From the NCBI RefSeq assembly GCF_014779555.2, contig NZ_CP094357.1, positions 2,604,001-2,668,000 on the forward strand: a DNA stretch of 64,000 nt, in the 5' to 3' direction. Shown piece after piece: positions 36,004 to 49,684 of the stretch; the stretch's first letter is position 1; each line of letters starts with the position of its first letter. The stretch comes from Lysobacter capsici (lineage in GTDB: Bacteria > Pseudomonadota > Gammaproteobacteria > Xanthomonadales > Xanthomonadaceae). Both the position numbers and the translations under genes were made by a program. The notes beneath the pieces were generated by a model that saw only the letters and a program-made list of their open reading frames with translations, searched no databases and was not told where the DNA came from.

Positions 36004-36006
36004 GCC

Positions 36007-36167
36007 GAGAATCGGGAATGGGGAATCGGGAATGGCGGCGCGATCTGACGTGTGGTTCGCCCAGTACCCGGTTCCCCGTTCTTGTATCCGTAGCGGGCGA
36101 CAGCCGTCCTGACGCGTCGCCCGTTTTTGATTTGACGATTCCCGACTCCCAATTCCCGATTCCCGAA
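36007..36167. repeat. Opposed heptamer arrays in the dnaK-dnaJ gap
   Basis: GAATCGG/GGGAATG units (36007-36035) follow the dnaK stop codon, and CGATTCCC/CAATTCCC units (36135-36167) precede the dnaJ start. The two blocks are inverted relative to each other and could pair in the mRNA across about 100 bases. Confidence 0.75.
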
Positions 36168-36175
36168 CCCAGCCC

Positions 36176-37306
36176 ATGAGCAAACGCGACTACTACGAAG
36201 TGCTGGGCGTTGCGCGCAACGCCAGCGACGACGACCTCAAGAAGGCCTATCGCCGCTGCGCGATGAAACATCACCCGGACCGCAATCCGGGCGACGCGGC
36301 CGCCGAGGCCGCGTTCAAGGAGTGCAAGGAGGCCTACGAGATCCTGGCCGACGCCAACAAGCGCCGCGCCTACGATCAGCACGGCCATGCCGCGTTCGAG
36401 CACGGCAACGGCGGCGGCGCCGGCGGTCCGGGGTTCTCGGACATGGGCGACATTTTCGGCGACATCTTCGGCAATATCTTCGGAGGTGGCGGCGGCGGTG
36501 CGCGCGGTCCGCGTCGCGGCGCCGACATCGGCTACGTGATGGAGCTGTCGCTGGAGGAAGCGGTCGGCGGGGTCGAGAAGCAGATCGAAATCCCGACCCT
36601 CGACGCCTGCGACACCTGCAACGGCACAGGTTCGGCCGACGGCAAGGTCGAAACCTGCGGCACCTGCAAGGGCCACGGCCAGGTGCGCATCCAGCGCGGC
36701 ATCTTCTCGATGCAGCAAAGCTGCCCGCACTGCAACGGCAGCGGCAAGACCATCGCCAACCCTTGCGCCGATTGCCACGGCCAGGGCCGGGTCGAACGCA
36801 CCAAGACCTTGCAGGTCAAGATTCCGGCCGGCGTCGACAACGGCGACCGCATCCGCCTGACCGGCGAAGGCGAGGCCGGCCCGACCGGTTCGCCGCCGGG
36901 CGACCTGTACGTGGAAGTGCGCGTGCGCGAGCACGAGATCTTCCAGCGCGACGGCGACGACCTGCATTGCGACGTGCCGATCCGCATCTCGCAGGCCGCG
37001 CTCGGCGACACCATCCGGGTGCCGACCCTCGGCGGCGAAGTCGAGTTGCGCATTCCCTTCGAAACCCAGAGCGGCAAGCTGTTCCGCCTGCGCGACAAGG
37101 GCGTCAAGTCGGTGCGCAGCCGCAAGACCGGCGACCTGTACTGCCGCGTCGTGGTCGAGACGCCGGTCAATCTCACAACGGAACAACGCGAGCTTCTGGA
37201 GAAATTCGAAGCGACGTTCGTGGGTGAGGGGGCGCGAAAGCACTCGCCACGGTCCTCCACCTTTCTGGACGGGGTCAAGGGATTCTGGGATCGGATGACC
37301 TCCTGA
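36176..37306 (+). CDS. dnaJ: Chaperone DnaJ (Hsp40)
   Basis: This 376-residue type I J-protein has a J domain (1-70, with [16 protein letters not shown] holding the HPD motif), a Gly/Phe-rich linker (75-120), and four zinc-finger repeats ([32 protein letters not shown]; about 145-205). The C-terminal substrate-binding domains follow. Next to dnaK with no separate heat-shock promoter visible, it is probably read through from dnaK. Tandem hairpins and a T-run terminate transcription after it. Confidence 0.97.
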   Translation: MSKRDYYEVLGVARNASDDDLKKAYRRCAMKHHPDRNPGDAAAEAAFKECKEAYEILADANKRRAYDQHGHAAFEHGNGGGAGGPGFSDMGDIFGDIFGNIFGGGGGGARGPRRGADIGYVMELSLEEAVGGVEKQIEIPTLDACDTCNGTGSADGKVETCGTCKGHGQVRIQRGIFSMQQSCPHCNGSGKTIANPCADCHGQGRVERTKTLQVKIPAGVDNGDRIRLTGEGEAGPTGSPPGDLYVEVRVREHEIFQRDGDDLHCDVPIRISQAALGDTIRVPTLGGEVELRIPFETQSGKLFRLRDKGVKSVRSRKTGDLYCRVVVETPVNLTTEQRELLEKFEATFVGEGARKHSPRSSTFLDGVKGFWDRMTS

Positions 37307-37330
37307 TCGCGGCGGCGCGCATCGCGCCCG

Positions 37331-37389
37331 ACGCGTCGCGCGAGAGGCGCGACGCGTGTTCGGACAAGGGGGCTTCGGCCCCCTTTTTC
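37331..37389 (+). terminator. Tandem hairpins and terminator after dnaJ
   Basis: ACGCGTCGCGC/GCGCGACGCGT (perfect 11-bp stem, loop GAGAG, 37331-37357) is followed by AAGGGGGC-TTCG-GCCCCCTT (37366-37385) with a T-run. The second hairpin is a classic intrinsic terminator. Confidence 0.9.
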
Positions 37390-37632
37390 GTGGGCGGCGC
37401 CTACGTTTTTTCGCGTCCGTCGACACCGCGCGTCGGCCGCCCGGTTCGCGGCCGCGCACCCGCGATCGGCGCGCCGCGACGCCCGGGTTTGCGCTCGCCG
37501 TGATCGCCAACTCCGGCACGCCGGGGATGTGGTAGAACGTTTGCGCGCCGACGCTCGGCGCGACGGCGCCGGTCCGCGATCGCGCGGCCGTCCACCACGC
37601 AGGGCTGTCCAACAGGAATGGGGGAAGAAAGG

Positions 37633-39567
37633 ATGCGCATCGCGATGCAGCGGCTGTCGGCCGCGGTTTGTCTTGCACTCATCGGCGGCGCGGCGTTCGC
37701 GCAGAGCGCGCCGCCCGATCGCGCCGCCGCCGCGCCGGCGGCCAGCGCCACGCCCGCCGCGGCCGCCGTCTCGGACGACCCGATCCGCCGGGAGCGTTCG
37801 TATCTGAGCTACACCGTGCAGGCCGACGGCAGCTACGTCGAGCAGCACGAAACCGCGTTCAAGGTGCTCGATGAACGCGCGATCGAATACGCCAAGCACG
37901 AATCGATCGGCTACAGCGCCAGCATCCAGACCCTCGACGTGATCGAGGCCTACACCCGCAAGGCCGACGGCCGCCGCATCGACGTGCCCAAGTCGAACTT
38001 CCAGGTCGAGACCAACGACGGTCGCGAAGGCGGCGGACCGGCATTTTCGGATGTGGCCACCACCAGCCTCGTGTTCCCCGACGTCGCGGTCGGCGACACG
38101 GTGGTGCTGAATTACCGGCTGGTCGGCAAGAAGGCGATGTTCGACGGGCATTTTTCCGACATCACCAGTTTCTCCGACAACGCCTACATGGGCGATCTGC
38201 GGATCAAGATCGACCTGCCCGCCGGGCTGTGGACCCAGCAGCAGACCTTCGGCAAGCTCAAGCAGGTGCGCGACGAAACCGTCGGCGGCCGTCACATCGT
38301 CGAGTGGACCTACCAGAACCTGAGCCCGGTCAAGCGCGAATCCGACCCGGCCACGATCTTCGATCTCGAACGCTACAACGGCTACGCCCTGTCGACCTTC
38401 CGCAGCTACGGCGACATCGCCAAGGCCTACGGCGAACGCGCGCTGCCCAAGGCGGTGCCGACCGCGCGGGTGCGCAAGCTCGCCGACGAAATCGCCGCCG
38501 GCAAGACCGACCAGCGCGCGGTCGCGCAGGCGCTGTACGAATGGGTGTCGACCAACATCAACTATGCCGGCAACTGCATCGGCCTGGGCGCGGTGGTGCC
38601 GCGCGATCAGGAGTTCGTGCTCGACAATCGCATCGGCGACTGCAAGGACCACGCGACCTTGCTGCAGGCGCTGTTCGCGGCCAAGGGCATCGAGGCGACC
38701 CAGGCGCTGATCAACGCCGGCAACGTCTACACCCTGCCCAAGGTGCCGGTGGCGTCGAGCGTCAACCACGTGCTCAATTACCTGCCGGGTCTGGACCTGT
38801 ACGTCGATGCGACCGCCAAGGGCATTCCGTTCGGCGAACTGCCGGCGCAGATCGCCGGCAAGCCGGTGCTGCGCGTGGACCGGCCCGAACTCAAGGCGTC
38901 CACGCCGGGCTTCGTCAAACTGCACAACCGCCAGCGCATGGAAACCCGCCTGACCGTGCTCGAGGACGGCTCGATGAAGGGCACGGTCGAGGTCGAACTC
39001 AGCGGCATGCCGGCCATCTCGATGCGCGCGAGCCTGCGCGAGCTCAGCGCCGACGACGCCAAGGACATGGTCAAGAACGTGTTCAAGCGCGGCGGCCTGC
39101 AGGCCGAAGGCAGCTTCACCCAGGACGATCCCAAGCCGCTGCGCGGCGAGCATCGTTACCGCGCGCAGTTCGAGGTCAAGCAGGCCTTGCCGGTGCCCGG
39201 CGCGTTCGCGCTCGGGCCGAGTTTCTTCAGCCCGATGCCGGTCAGCGCGCTGGTCGGCAGCGGCACCGCGGAAATCGACAAGGACGAAGGCGACGGCACC
39301 TGCGGCGGCGGACGTTCGGAGGAAACCTATCGGATCGAATTCCCGGCGACGATGAAGGTGATCGCGGTGCCGCCGAACCTGAGCCTGGAGTCCGGCGGTT
39401 CGCGCTACACCGCGACCTATACGCTCAAGGGCAACGTGCTCGAAGCCAGCCGGGTGATCGAGGACGCGACCCTGGGGCCGGTCTGCACCGCCGATTACAA
39501 CCGCGCCTATCAGGCGTTCGCGAAGAAAGTGCTGCCCAATCTCAAGGCGCAGTTGGTGTATCAGTAA
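37633..39567 (+). CDS. Exported DUF3857/transglutaminase-like protein
   Basis: This 644-residue protein has a signal peptide (about 1-24, ending AFAQ), an Ala-rich spacer, a DUF3857 domain (about 50-235) and a transglutaminase-like core. Its probable triad is Cys in NRIGDCKDHATLL (about 337), His in SSVNHVLNY and Asp in LYVDATAK. The substrate is unknown. Such proteins are common in Xanthomonadaceae and Bacteroidetes. The ATG at 37633 is preferred because GGGGAAGAAAGG precedes it. An ATG five codons upstream is possible. Confidence 0.82.
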   Translation: MRIAMQRLSAAVCLALIGGAAFAQSAPPDRAAAAPAASATPAAAAVSDDPIRRERSYLSYTVQADGSYVEQHETAFKVLDERAIEYAKHESIGYSASIQTLDVIEAYTRKADGRRIDVPKSNFQVETNDGREGGGPAFSDVATTSLVFPDVAVGDTVVLNYRLVGKKAMFDGHFSDITSFSDNAYMGDLRIKIDLPAGLWTQQQTFGKLKQVRDETVGGRHIVEWTYQNLSPVKRESDPATIFDLERYNGYALSTFRSYGDIAKAYGERALPKAVPTARVRKLADEIAAGKTDQRAVAQALYEWVSTNINYAGNCIGLGAVVPRDQEFVLDNRIGDCKDHATLLQALFAAKGIEATQALINAGNVYTLPKVPVASSVNHVLNYLPGLDLYVDATAKGIPFGELPAQIAGKPVLRVDRPELKASTPGFVKLHNRQRMETRLTVLEDGSMKGTVEVELSGMPAISMRASLRELSADDAKDMVKNVFKRGGLQAEGSFTQDDPKPLRGEHRYRAQFEVKQALPVPGAFALGPSFFSPMPVSALVGSGTAEIDKDEGDGTCGGGRSEETYRIEFPATMKVIAVPPNLSLESGGSRYTATYTLKGNVLEASRVIEDATLGPVCTADYNRAYQAFAKKVLPNLKAQLVYQ

Positions 39568-39570
39568 GCC

Positions 39571-40173
39571 ATGGCGCGCAGTTACGAATCCTTGCGGCCG
39601 TTGCTGCAGCCCTGGGGCGAACTGCGCTCGCAGCCGGCGTCGCAGTGGCAGGGCGACATCGCCCTGCCGCCGACGCTGGAGGCGTTCTACCGCGAACTCG
39701 GCCCGTGGGGCGAAACCCTTCACGAGTCGGTCGGGCCGATCGGGCTGAGCCTCGACGCCGGCGGCAACCCGGTCGACATCCCGCCGCTGCACAAGCTGTG
39801 GTCGTTGCAGGCGGGGTATCGCTGGCATGGCCTGAGCGGTGAACGCTTGCCCGCGTGGAAGGACGAATGGCTGACGGTCGCGATGGAAGGCGGCAATCCC
39901 TTCATTCTCGACATGCGCAGCGGCCAGGTGCTGTTCGACCTCGTCGGCGGCCCGTGGTCGCCGCGACCGATCGCCGACGACCTGGCCACCGCGTTCGGCG
40001 CGATCGCCACGGTGGCCAATGCCTATACCGCGCTCGGGGACGAGGCATTGGACGAAGACGACGACCTGCGTCCGCAGGCGAGGGCGCGGGTGCGCGATGC
40101 GCTCGCCGATTTTCTCGATGGCCACCGGCGAGGTGCCGACGCCTTGCTCGCGGCCTGGCGCTGGTACGAATAA
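39571..40173 (+). CDS. SMI1/KNR4 (SUKH)-like protein
   Basis: This 200-residue cytoplasmic protein resembles the SUKH superfamily in IALPPTLEAFYRELGPWGE (about 28-46), GNPFILDMRSGQVLFDLVGG and the WSPRPIADDLATAFGAI helix. SUKH proteins often serve as immunity proteins against toxins, but many are general. It starts three bases after the transglutaminase-like gene, so the two are probably co-transcribed. Function is unknown. Confidence 0.7.
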   Translation: MARSYESLRPLLQPWGELRSQPASQWQGDIALPPTLEAFYRELGPWGETLHESVGPIGLSLDAGGNPVDIPPLHKLWSLQAGYRWHGLSGERLPAWKDEWLTVAMEGGNPFILDMRSGQVLFDLVGGPWSPRPIADDLATAFGAIATVANAYTALGDEALDEDDDLRPQARARVRDALADFLDGHRRGADALLAAWRWYE

Positions 40174-40183
40174 GGACGTTTCG

Positions 40184-40675
40184 ATGCGCTGTGCGATGCC
40201 GTTGATAGCGCTCGTCGCCGCCGGCCTGCTGGCTGGCGCCGGCGATGCGCGCGCCGCCTGCCTGGGCGATACGCCGGTCGCGACGGCCGGCGCGTTTTAC
40301 CGCGATCACTACACCTTCTGGAACGACCCGCTGCCGAGCTTGGAGCGGATCGTCTCGGCGCGATTGCTGCGCCTGCTGAAGCAAGACCGCGCCTGCGGCG
40401 ACGGCGGCGAAGTCTGCGCGATCAATGCCGATCCCTGGCTGGACGCGCAGGACGGCGAGGCGCTCGATCCCCGGTTCGTCGCGCAGGGCCAGAACGTGGT
40501 GCAGGTGCGCTATCGGTTCGTGCTCGGGGACGCACAGCCGTCGCAGCCGCAAGTGGCGCGCCTGCGGCTCGCGCGCGAAGGCGGTTGCTGGCGGGTCGAC
40601 GATCTGGTCGGTCCGAACGGCGGCTCGCTGCGCGACGCGCTTGCGCGTTTTCACGACGGCACGGGTAGCCACTAA
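40184..40675 (+). CDS. Exported protein, DUF3828-like
   Basis: The 163-residue precursor has a signal peptide (LIALVAAGLLAGAGDARA, cleavage near 25). The mature part (AGAFYRDHYTFWNDPLPSLERIVSARLL and VVQVRYRFVLGD) resembles DUF3828 lumen or periplasm proteins. Four cysteines remain in the mature part (AACLGD, RACGDG, EVCAIN, GGCWRV), consistent with disulfides. AAGGA precedes the ATG. It follows the SUKH-like gene by 10 bases and is likely the third gene of that unit. Confidence 0.65.
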   Translation: MRCAMPLIALVAAGLLAGAGDARAACLGDTPVATAGAFYRDHYTFWNDPLPSLERIVSARLLRLLKQDRACGDGGEVCAINADPWLDAQDGEALDPRFVAQGQNVVQVRYRFVLGDAQPSQPQVARLRLAREGGCWRVDDLVGPNGGSLRDALARFHDGTGSH

Positions 40676-40798
40676 GCGCGGCCGCGGCGAGCTTATCGGC
40701 ATCGTCGATGCGCGAATCGCGCGCCATGCGCGCGCGGATATGTGAGCCGGGCGAAGTCCGAGCTTGTCGCCGCCGGATTGCGCCGCTAGCCTGATCGC

Positions 40799-41524
40799 AT
40801 GAGCGAAATCACCCGACTGTTGATACACGGCGCCTCCGGCCGCATGGGCCAGGCCTTGCTGCGGCTCGCCGCCGAACGCCAGGACCTGCGCGTGGTCGCC
40901 GCCTATTCGCGTTCGCAGCCCGCGCAGCGGGTGATCGACGGCGTGCCGCACTTCGCCGTCTCCGAATTGAACGGCGCGCCCGAGTTCGACGTGGCGATCG
41001 ATTTCAGCCTGCCCGACGGCTTCGACCCGGTGCTCGCGCTGTGCGCGCAGCGCGGCAAGGCCCTGGTCTCGGGCACCACCGGCCTGAGTTCGGCGCAGAA
41101 CACCGCGATCAACGACGCCGCCGCGCGCATCGCGGTGGTGTGGGCGGCCAATTACAGCCTCGGCGTGGTGGTATTGACCGAACTGGTGCGCCGCGCCGCG
41201 GCCGCCTTACCGGGCTGGGACTGCGACGTGATCGAGGCCCACCACACCCGCAAGCTCGACGCGCCGTCGGGCACCGCGCTGCACCTGGGCGCGGCCGCCG
41301 CGATCGGTCGCGGCGACGAGCCGCATTACGCCAGCCTGCGCGCCGGCGACATCGTCGGCGAACACACCGTCCAGTTCGCCGCGGCCGGCGAGCGGCTGGA
41401 ACTGATCCACCGCGCCAGCAACCGCGACATCTTCGCGCGCGGCGCGCTCGAGGCGGCGCTGCGCGTCGCCCATCAGGCGCCGGGGCGTTACGGGCTGGCG
41501 GAGCTGATGTTTCCGAATCTCTGA
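40799..41524 (+). CDS. dapB: 4-Hydroxy-tetrahydrodipicolinate reductase
   Basis: The 241-residue enzyme belongs to the lysine/diaminopimelate pathway. The NAD(P)-binding start LIHGASGRMGQALLRL, VSGTTGLSS, ANYSLGVVVLTELV and the catalytic EAHHTRKLDAPSGTAL (about 142-157) are all present. It precedes carA, the conserved dapB-carA-carB order in many proteobacteria. The N-terminus is short and fits the family. Confidence 0.97.
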   Translation: MSEITRLLIHGASGRMGQALLRLAAERQDLRVVAAYSRSQPAQRVIDGVPHFAVSELNGAPEFDVAIDFSLPDGFDPVLALCAQRGKALVSGTTGLSSAQNTAINDAAARIAVVWAANYSLGVVVLTELVRRAAAALPGWDCDVIEAHHTRKLDAPSGTALHLGAAAAIGRGDEPHYASLRAGDIVGEHTVQFAAAGERLELIHRASNRDIFARGALEAALRVAHQAPGRYGLAELMFPNL

Positions 41525-41554
41525 ACGGGGCCGCGGGCGGTAGCGCGGCGGCAG

Positions 41555-41755
41555 AGCAAATCCCCTCGATCCCCCTCTACAAAAGGGGGAAGAACAGCAG
41601 GGCTGTCGCTAATTGGGGCTTGTTCGCCCACTGAAACGGCCCCGTTACCGCTCTGCTTAGAGCCACAACGCCCTGGCCGAAGCGATATTCCGGCCCATTT
41701 ACCGAACCCCAAGACGCCTCCTCCCGTTGAAAAATGGGGGCAGGGAGGATTTGCT
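41555..41755. repeat. Short element with imperfect terminal inverted repeats (MITE-like)
   Basis: AGCAAATCC at 41555 and GGATTTGCT at 41747-41755 are exact inverted ends. Similarity continues inward for about 35 bases, including a TCCCCCT/AGGGGGA hairpin at 41570-41590. The 201-bp element encodes nothing. The rest of the 484-bp dapB-carA gap shows no gene. Confidence 0.6.
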
Positions 41756-42008
41756 TCCAAGCCACCCCGACCTGAACACCCCCACCAAACCACCGCCCAA
41801 ACCTGAAGCGCCGCCACGCCCCAACACCCGAATTGCCGCCTGCGGCCACATTGAGGCTGGCGCCCGAGGCCCATCGCCGCTAGAATTCCGGCTCGCCTGA
41901 ATCCCGCACGCCGGACCGGTCCCGCACCGCGTCCGTGTTTTGCTGCAAGTCGGTTTTGCCGATGTCGCGCACGGGATCAGATCCTTTGGCAGCCAAGGCG
42001 ATCCCCCC

Positions 42009-43138
<1,130 letters not shown>

Positions 43139-43139
<1 letters not shown>

Positions 43140-43585
43140 TGAGCGCGGCGCCGGCCACGCCGACGCGTCGACGCCGCTGGCGTTCGCGTGCATTGGCGTT
43201 GCTGGCGTTGCTCGGCGCGTATCCCGCCTTCGTGATGATCGCGGTCTACACGCAATGGTTCGCCGCCGATCTTCCCGGCGGACGCAACGGCCCGGCCGAT
43301 GCTTACCGGCATAGCCTGGCCAGCGCGATCGTGGCCTACACCTTGTCGCCGCGGTGCGTCGACTGGGTGACCGCGGTGATGGAGCGGGGTGGACAAGGCA
43401 ATGCGAGCCGGGCGATGGACGCCCACAACAACCGCATCGGCGCGCGCCTGGGCGCCGCCGCTGAAAACTGGACCGCGATGCAGCGCGAGGTTCGCGCCGC
43501 GGTCGACCACGGCGCGATCGATGCGCGATCGCCCGAGCAAATCACCTGGCGCGCGCCTTCATCCTGGCAGGACCGGCTGTACTGA
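43139..43585 (+). CDS. Membrane-anchored protein between carA and carB
   Basis: The protein has 148 residues with one N-terminal transmembrane helix (about 18-40) and an exported domain carrying NGPADAYRHSLASAIVAY and AMDAHNNRIGARLG. This N-DAxRH-A and HNNxxG pattern resembles a DUF6973-like fold of unknown function. It overlaps carA by one base, so it is translated in coupling with it. It has no evident link to carbamoyl phosphate. Confidence 0.65.
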
Positions 43586-43586
43586 C

Positions 43587-44282
43587 ATGACATCCCTACG
43601 ATTGCCGCAACGTCGGATCGGAGCCATGCGGTGGGCCGGTCTGCTGATCGGCGCGCTGGCGATGAGCCAGGCTGCGGCCGCCGAGCCGTCGGCGGCGTCC
43701 GAGGCCGCCCGTAGCGATCGACTGGCCGACCTGATCGTCAGGATGATTCCGCTCGGCCCGCAGTTCGATGCCGCGGCCGCGGCCGATCCGCGTTGGCCCT
43801 TGCAATCGATCGCGGCCGAGGATCTCGAGCCGCAGTGGTTGAGCTGCGCTCGCGAGAAATTGTCGACGCGCGGCTACCGCGAATTCAGGCGCGCGGAAAT
43901 GGCCGATTACGCGAAAACGTATCCGCAGTTGGTCGATGCCGACCTGGCGGTATTGTCGGCCGGCGCCGCCGATGTCTTCGCGAAGCTGTCCGATCTCGCG
44001 ATCGAGGCAGGCAAGAAACATCCGGGTGCATCCGATTCGAAAGCGCTGTTGCAACAAGTGATCGCGACAACCGATCCGCGGCAACACGAGGCGGTCACCG
44101 CGTTCGTCTCGCGCGATGAACATCAGCTGCTGCGCCGTTTGACCGGCATCGAATCGGTCTACGGCAACTTCCCCAACGCGAAAGAACTGTTCGGCGATGG
44201 AATCGTGCAGGGCGTCATGCGCGAGGCGGTCGAAAGCTGCCAGATACCGAAATACTTATTTTCACGGCCCGCGAGCGGATGA
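43587..44282 (+). CDS. Exported protein of unknown function
   Basis: This 231-residue precursor has a signal peptide (MRWAGLLIGALAMSQAAAA, starting at residue 14, so an in-frame ATG at 43626 is an alternative start). The mature part is helical, with SDRLADLIVRMIPLGPQFD and a C-terminal ESCQIPKYLF. It has some resemblance to DUF2059-like periplasmic proteins, but this is weak. It follows the previous gene by one base and precedes carB by 88. Confidence 0.6.
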   Translation: MTSLRLPQRRIGAMRWAGLLIGALAMSQAAAAEPSAASEAARSDRLADLIVRMIPLGPQFDAAAAADPRWPLQSIAAEDLEPQWLSCAREKLSTRGYREFRRAEMADYAKTYPQLVDADLAVLSAGAADVFAKLSDLAIEAGKKHPGASDSKALLQQVIATTDPRQHEAVTAFVSRDEHQLLRRLTGIESVYGNFPNAKELFGDGIVQGVMREAVESCQIPKYLFSRPASG

Positions 44283-44370
44283 GCGATGTGGCGCGCGCAT
44301 GAAAGATGCCGCGACGAATGATTCTCCCGAGCGGTCGCTCCAACCAAATAGCCATTACGAGTAACTACCG

Positions 44371-47616
<3,246 letters not shown>

Positions 47617-47634
47617 GGGGCCACGCGCGCGCTC

Positions 47635-47980
47635 AGACCGTCATTTGCGCGTTCGCGCGAATGACGGACTTGGGATGTCGCGCTGAAGTCTCTGGGTCCC
47701 CGCCTTCGCGGGGATGACGGTCTTGCTTCGCGAGGATGACCGCTTTAGATGGACGTGGTTATGGCATCCCATAACCGTTTCCACCGCGGCATGGACCGGC
47801 TCTGCAATTTAACTTGCCGCGTCGCCCCCAGACCGTCATTCCCGCGAAGGCGGGAATCCAGAGACTTCAGCGAGTTCTCTCCAGAACGTCATTCCCGCGA
47901 AGGCGGGAATCCAGTGCCTTTCGTGCGAGAACGCTCGAAGTCACTGGATTCCCGCCTTCGCGGGAATGACGGTCTGAAAG
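47635..47980. repeat. REP-like palindrome cluster
   Basis: GTCATTTGCGCGTTCGCGCGAATGACGG (split palindrome, 47640-47666), GGGGATGACGG (47711), and copies at 47826-47850, 47886-47910 and inverted at 47946-47972 form a cluster between carB and greA. The last pair flanks CAGTGCCTTTCGTGCGAG. No gene is seen from 47617 to 48150. Confidence 0.8.
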
Positions 47981-48150
47981 AGTGGGTTAGGTTTCAGCGA
48001 TGCCTTGACATCCGCCCGAATCCCAGCGCCCGACCCAGCCCCATCCCTCCCGGGATGCCTTCCGCCCAGGTTCCCGGCACAATGGGGCCAACCCAGCATT
48101 CAACATGCCGGCGTCCGGCCGAAAAGGACGCGTTACCGAGGAAGCAAGGA

Positions 48151-48630
48151 ATGAGACCACCCATCACGGCCCAGGGCGCGCAGCGTTTGCGCGCGGAGCT
48201 GGAAGAACTCAAGTCGGTCAAGCGGCCGGCGGTGATCAACGCGATCGCCGAAGCGCGCGCCCACGGCGATCTCAAGGAGAACGCCGAGTACCACGCCGCG
48301 CGCGAGCAGCAGGGCTTCATCGAAGGCCGGATCAAGCAGCTCGAAGCCGAGCTGTCGCACGCCCAGGTCATCGACATCAGCACGCTCAACGCCGGCTCCA
48401 AGGTCGTGTTCGGCGCCACCGTCGAGCTGATCGACGTGGACACCGAGGAAGAGCGCAAGTACCAGATCGTCGGCGACCTGGAAGCCGACATCAAACTCGG
48501 CCTGATCGCGATCTCCTCGCCGGTCGCGCGCGCGCTGATCGGCAAGAACGAGGGCGACAGCGTCGTCATCGACGCGCCGGGCGGCACCCACGAGTACGAA
48601 ATCGTCGGCGTCAGCTACAGCGCCGGATGA
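48151..48630 (+). CDS. greA: Transcription elongation factor GreA
   Basis: The 159-residue factor rescues backtracked RNA polymerase. An N-terminal coiled coil carries the acidic tip ([20 protein letters not shown], about 33-52), followed by an FKBP-like C-terminal domain ([38 protein letters not shown]). The ATG at 48151 follows GAGGAAGCAAGGA. The tip residues needed for cleavage stimulation (Asp and Glu in GDLKENAEY) are intact. Confidence 0.97.
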   Translation: MRPPITAQGAQRLRAELEELKSVKRPAVINAIAEARAHGDLKENAEYHAAREQQGFIEGRIKQLEAELSHAQVIDISTLNAGSKVVFGATVELIDVDTEEERKYQIVGDLEADIKLGLIAISSPVARALIGKNEGDSVVIDAPGGTHEYEIVGVSYSAG

Positions 48631-48661
48631 TCAGCCGGCGTTCGCGCATGAGCCGTCAGCC

Positions 48662-49603
48662 ATGAACAGCGTCACCGTGCTGTTGCCCGAGCGCGCGCGC
48701 TTCGGCGGCCAGCGTCTGGGCGAAACCTTCGGGCTGCGGCTCGGCCGCGCCGACCGCAGCGTCGAGGCGGCCGATCAGGCTGCTCGCGTGTTCGACATCC
48801 TGCCGCGCGGCTGGCCGATCGCGGCGGTGTCGCGGCAGCGCGATGTCGGCGATGCCGCCTACGGCGCGTGGCTGCGCGCCGACCCGGCCTATGTGCGGCC
48901 CGACATCAACGGCGCGCGCCTGCTCGCCTACGGTCAGGCGCTGTCGTTGAGCGAGCGCGACAGCGCGGCGTTGCTGCCGGCATTGCGGCCTTTGTTCGGC
49001 GACGCCGGTTTTCCGATCGACGCGCCGCACCCGAGCCGCTGGTACCTCGCGTTGCCGCGCGAAAGCCGCTTGCCGAAATTCGCCTCGCCCGAACAGGCGC
49101 TGGGCGAGGACATGTTCCAGCACCTGCCGGGCATGGACAACGAAGGCAGCGAAGGCCGCCGCTGGCGTTCGCTGCTCAGCGAGGCGCAGATCGTCCTGCA
49201 CAACCATCCGCACAACGCCCAGCGCATCGCCGCCGGGCTGGCGCCGATCAATTCGCTGTGGTTCTGGGGCGGCGGCGTGCTGCCCGATCACGTGCGCACG
49301 AATTACCAGCAGGTCTACAGCGACGACGAAGGCCTGACCGCGTTCGGCGCGCAGGCCGGCATCGCCGCCACCGCGCTGCCGCCGCAATGGCCGGCGGGCG
49401 AGGGCGAACGCCTGTTCGACCTGCGCGCCGCGCGCGACCTGACCGTGGTGCAGCGCGATTGGCTCGAGCCGATCGCGCGCGCGCTCGATGCGGGAACGCT
49501 GGAGCGCGCGGTGCTGGCGTTCGCCGACGGCGAGCGTTTCGAACTGGCGCGTTCGCAGCGCTGGCGTTTCTGGCGCAAGTCGCTGCGCTCGCTGCAAGCT
49601 TGA
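48662..49603 (+). CDS. Conserved protein, phosphoglycerate-mutase-like
   Basis: This 313-residue cytoplasmic protein is of the type found between greA and recJ in Xanthomonadaceae. Relatives are often labelled cofactor-independent phosphoglycerate mutase, but the resemblance to alkaline-phosphatase-fold enzymes is slight here. Recognisable blocks are GWPIAAVSRQRDVGDAAYG, VRPDINGARLLAYGQAL, GAPINSLWFWGGGVLP-like and RSQRWRFWRKSLRSL at the end. Function is unproven. It probably shares a transcript with recJ. Confidence 0.65.
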   Translation: MNSVTVLLPERARFGGQRLGETFGLRLGRADRSVEAADQAARVFDILPRGWPIAAVSRQRDVGDAAYGAWLRADPAYVRPDINGARLLAYGQALSLSERDSAALLPALRPLFGDAGFPIDAPHPSRWYLALPRESRLPKFASPEQALGEDMFQHLPGMDNEGSEGRRWRSLLSEAQIVLHNHPHNAQRIAAGLAPINSLWFWGGGVLPDHVRTNYQQVYSDDEGLTAFGAQAGIAATALPPQWPAGEGERLFDLRAARDLTVVQRDWLEPIARALDAGTLERAVLAFADGERFELARSQRWRFWRKSLRSLQA

Positions 49604-49684
49604 GCAAGCCATGACGTTGTTGCGCATCTATCCATCGGCTCCGCATTGGCCGAACGCGGGCCGTTTGCGTTCGGGCGGACGCCG

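Noticed and set aside
36532-40125. Very long open frame on the minus strand opposite dnaJ and the transglutaminase-like gene
   Set aside because: Its translation is Arg/Gly/Val-rich with no family resemblance and is the typical antisense shadow of high-GC genes with strong codon bias.
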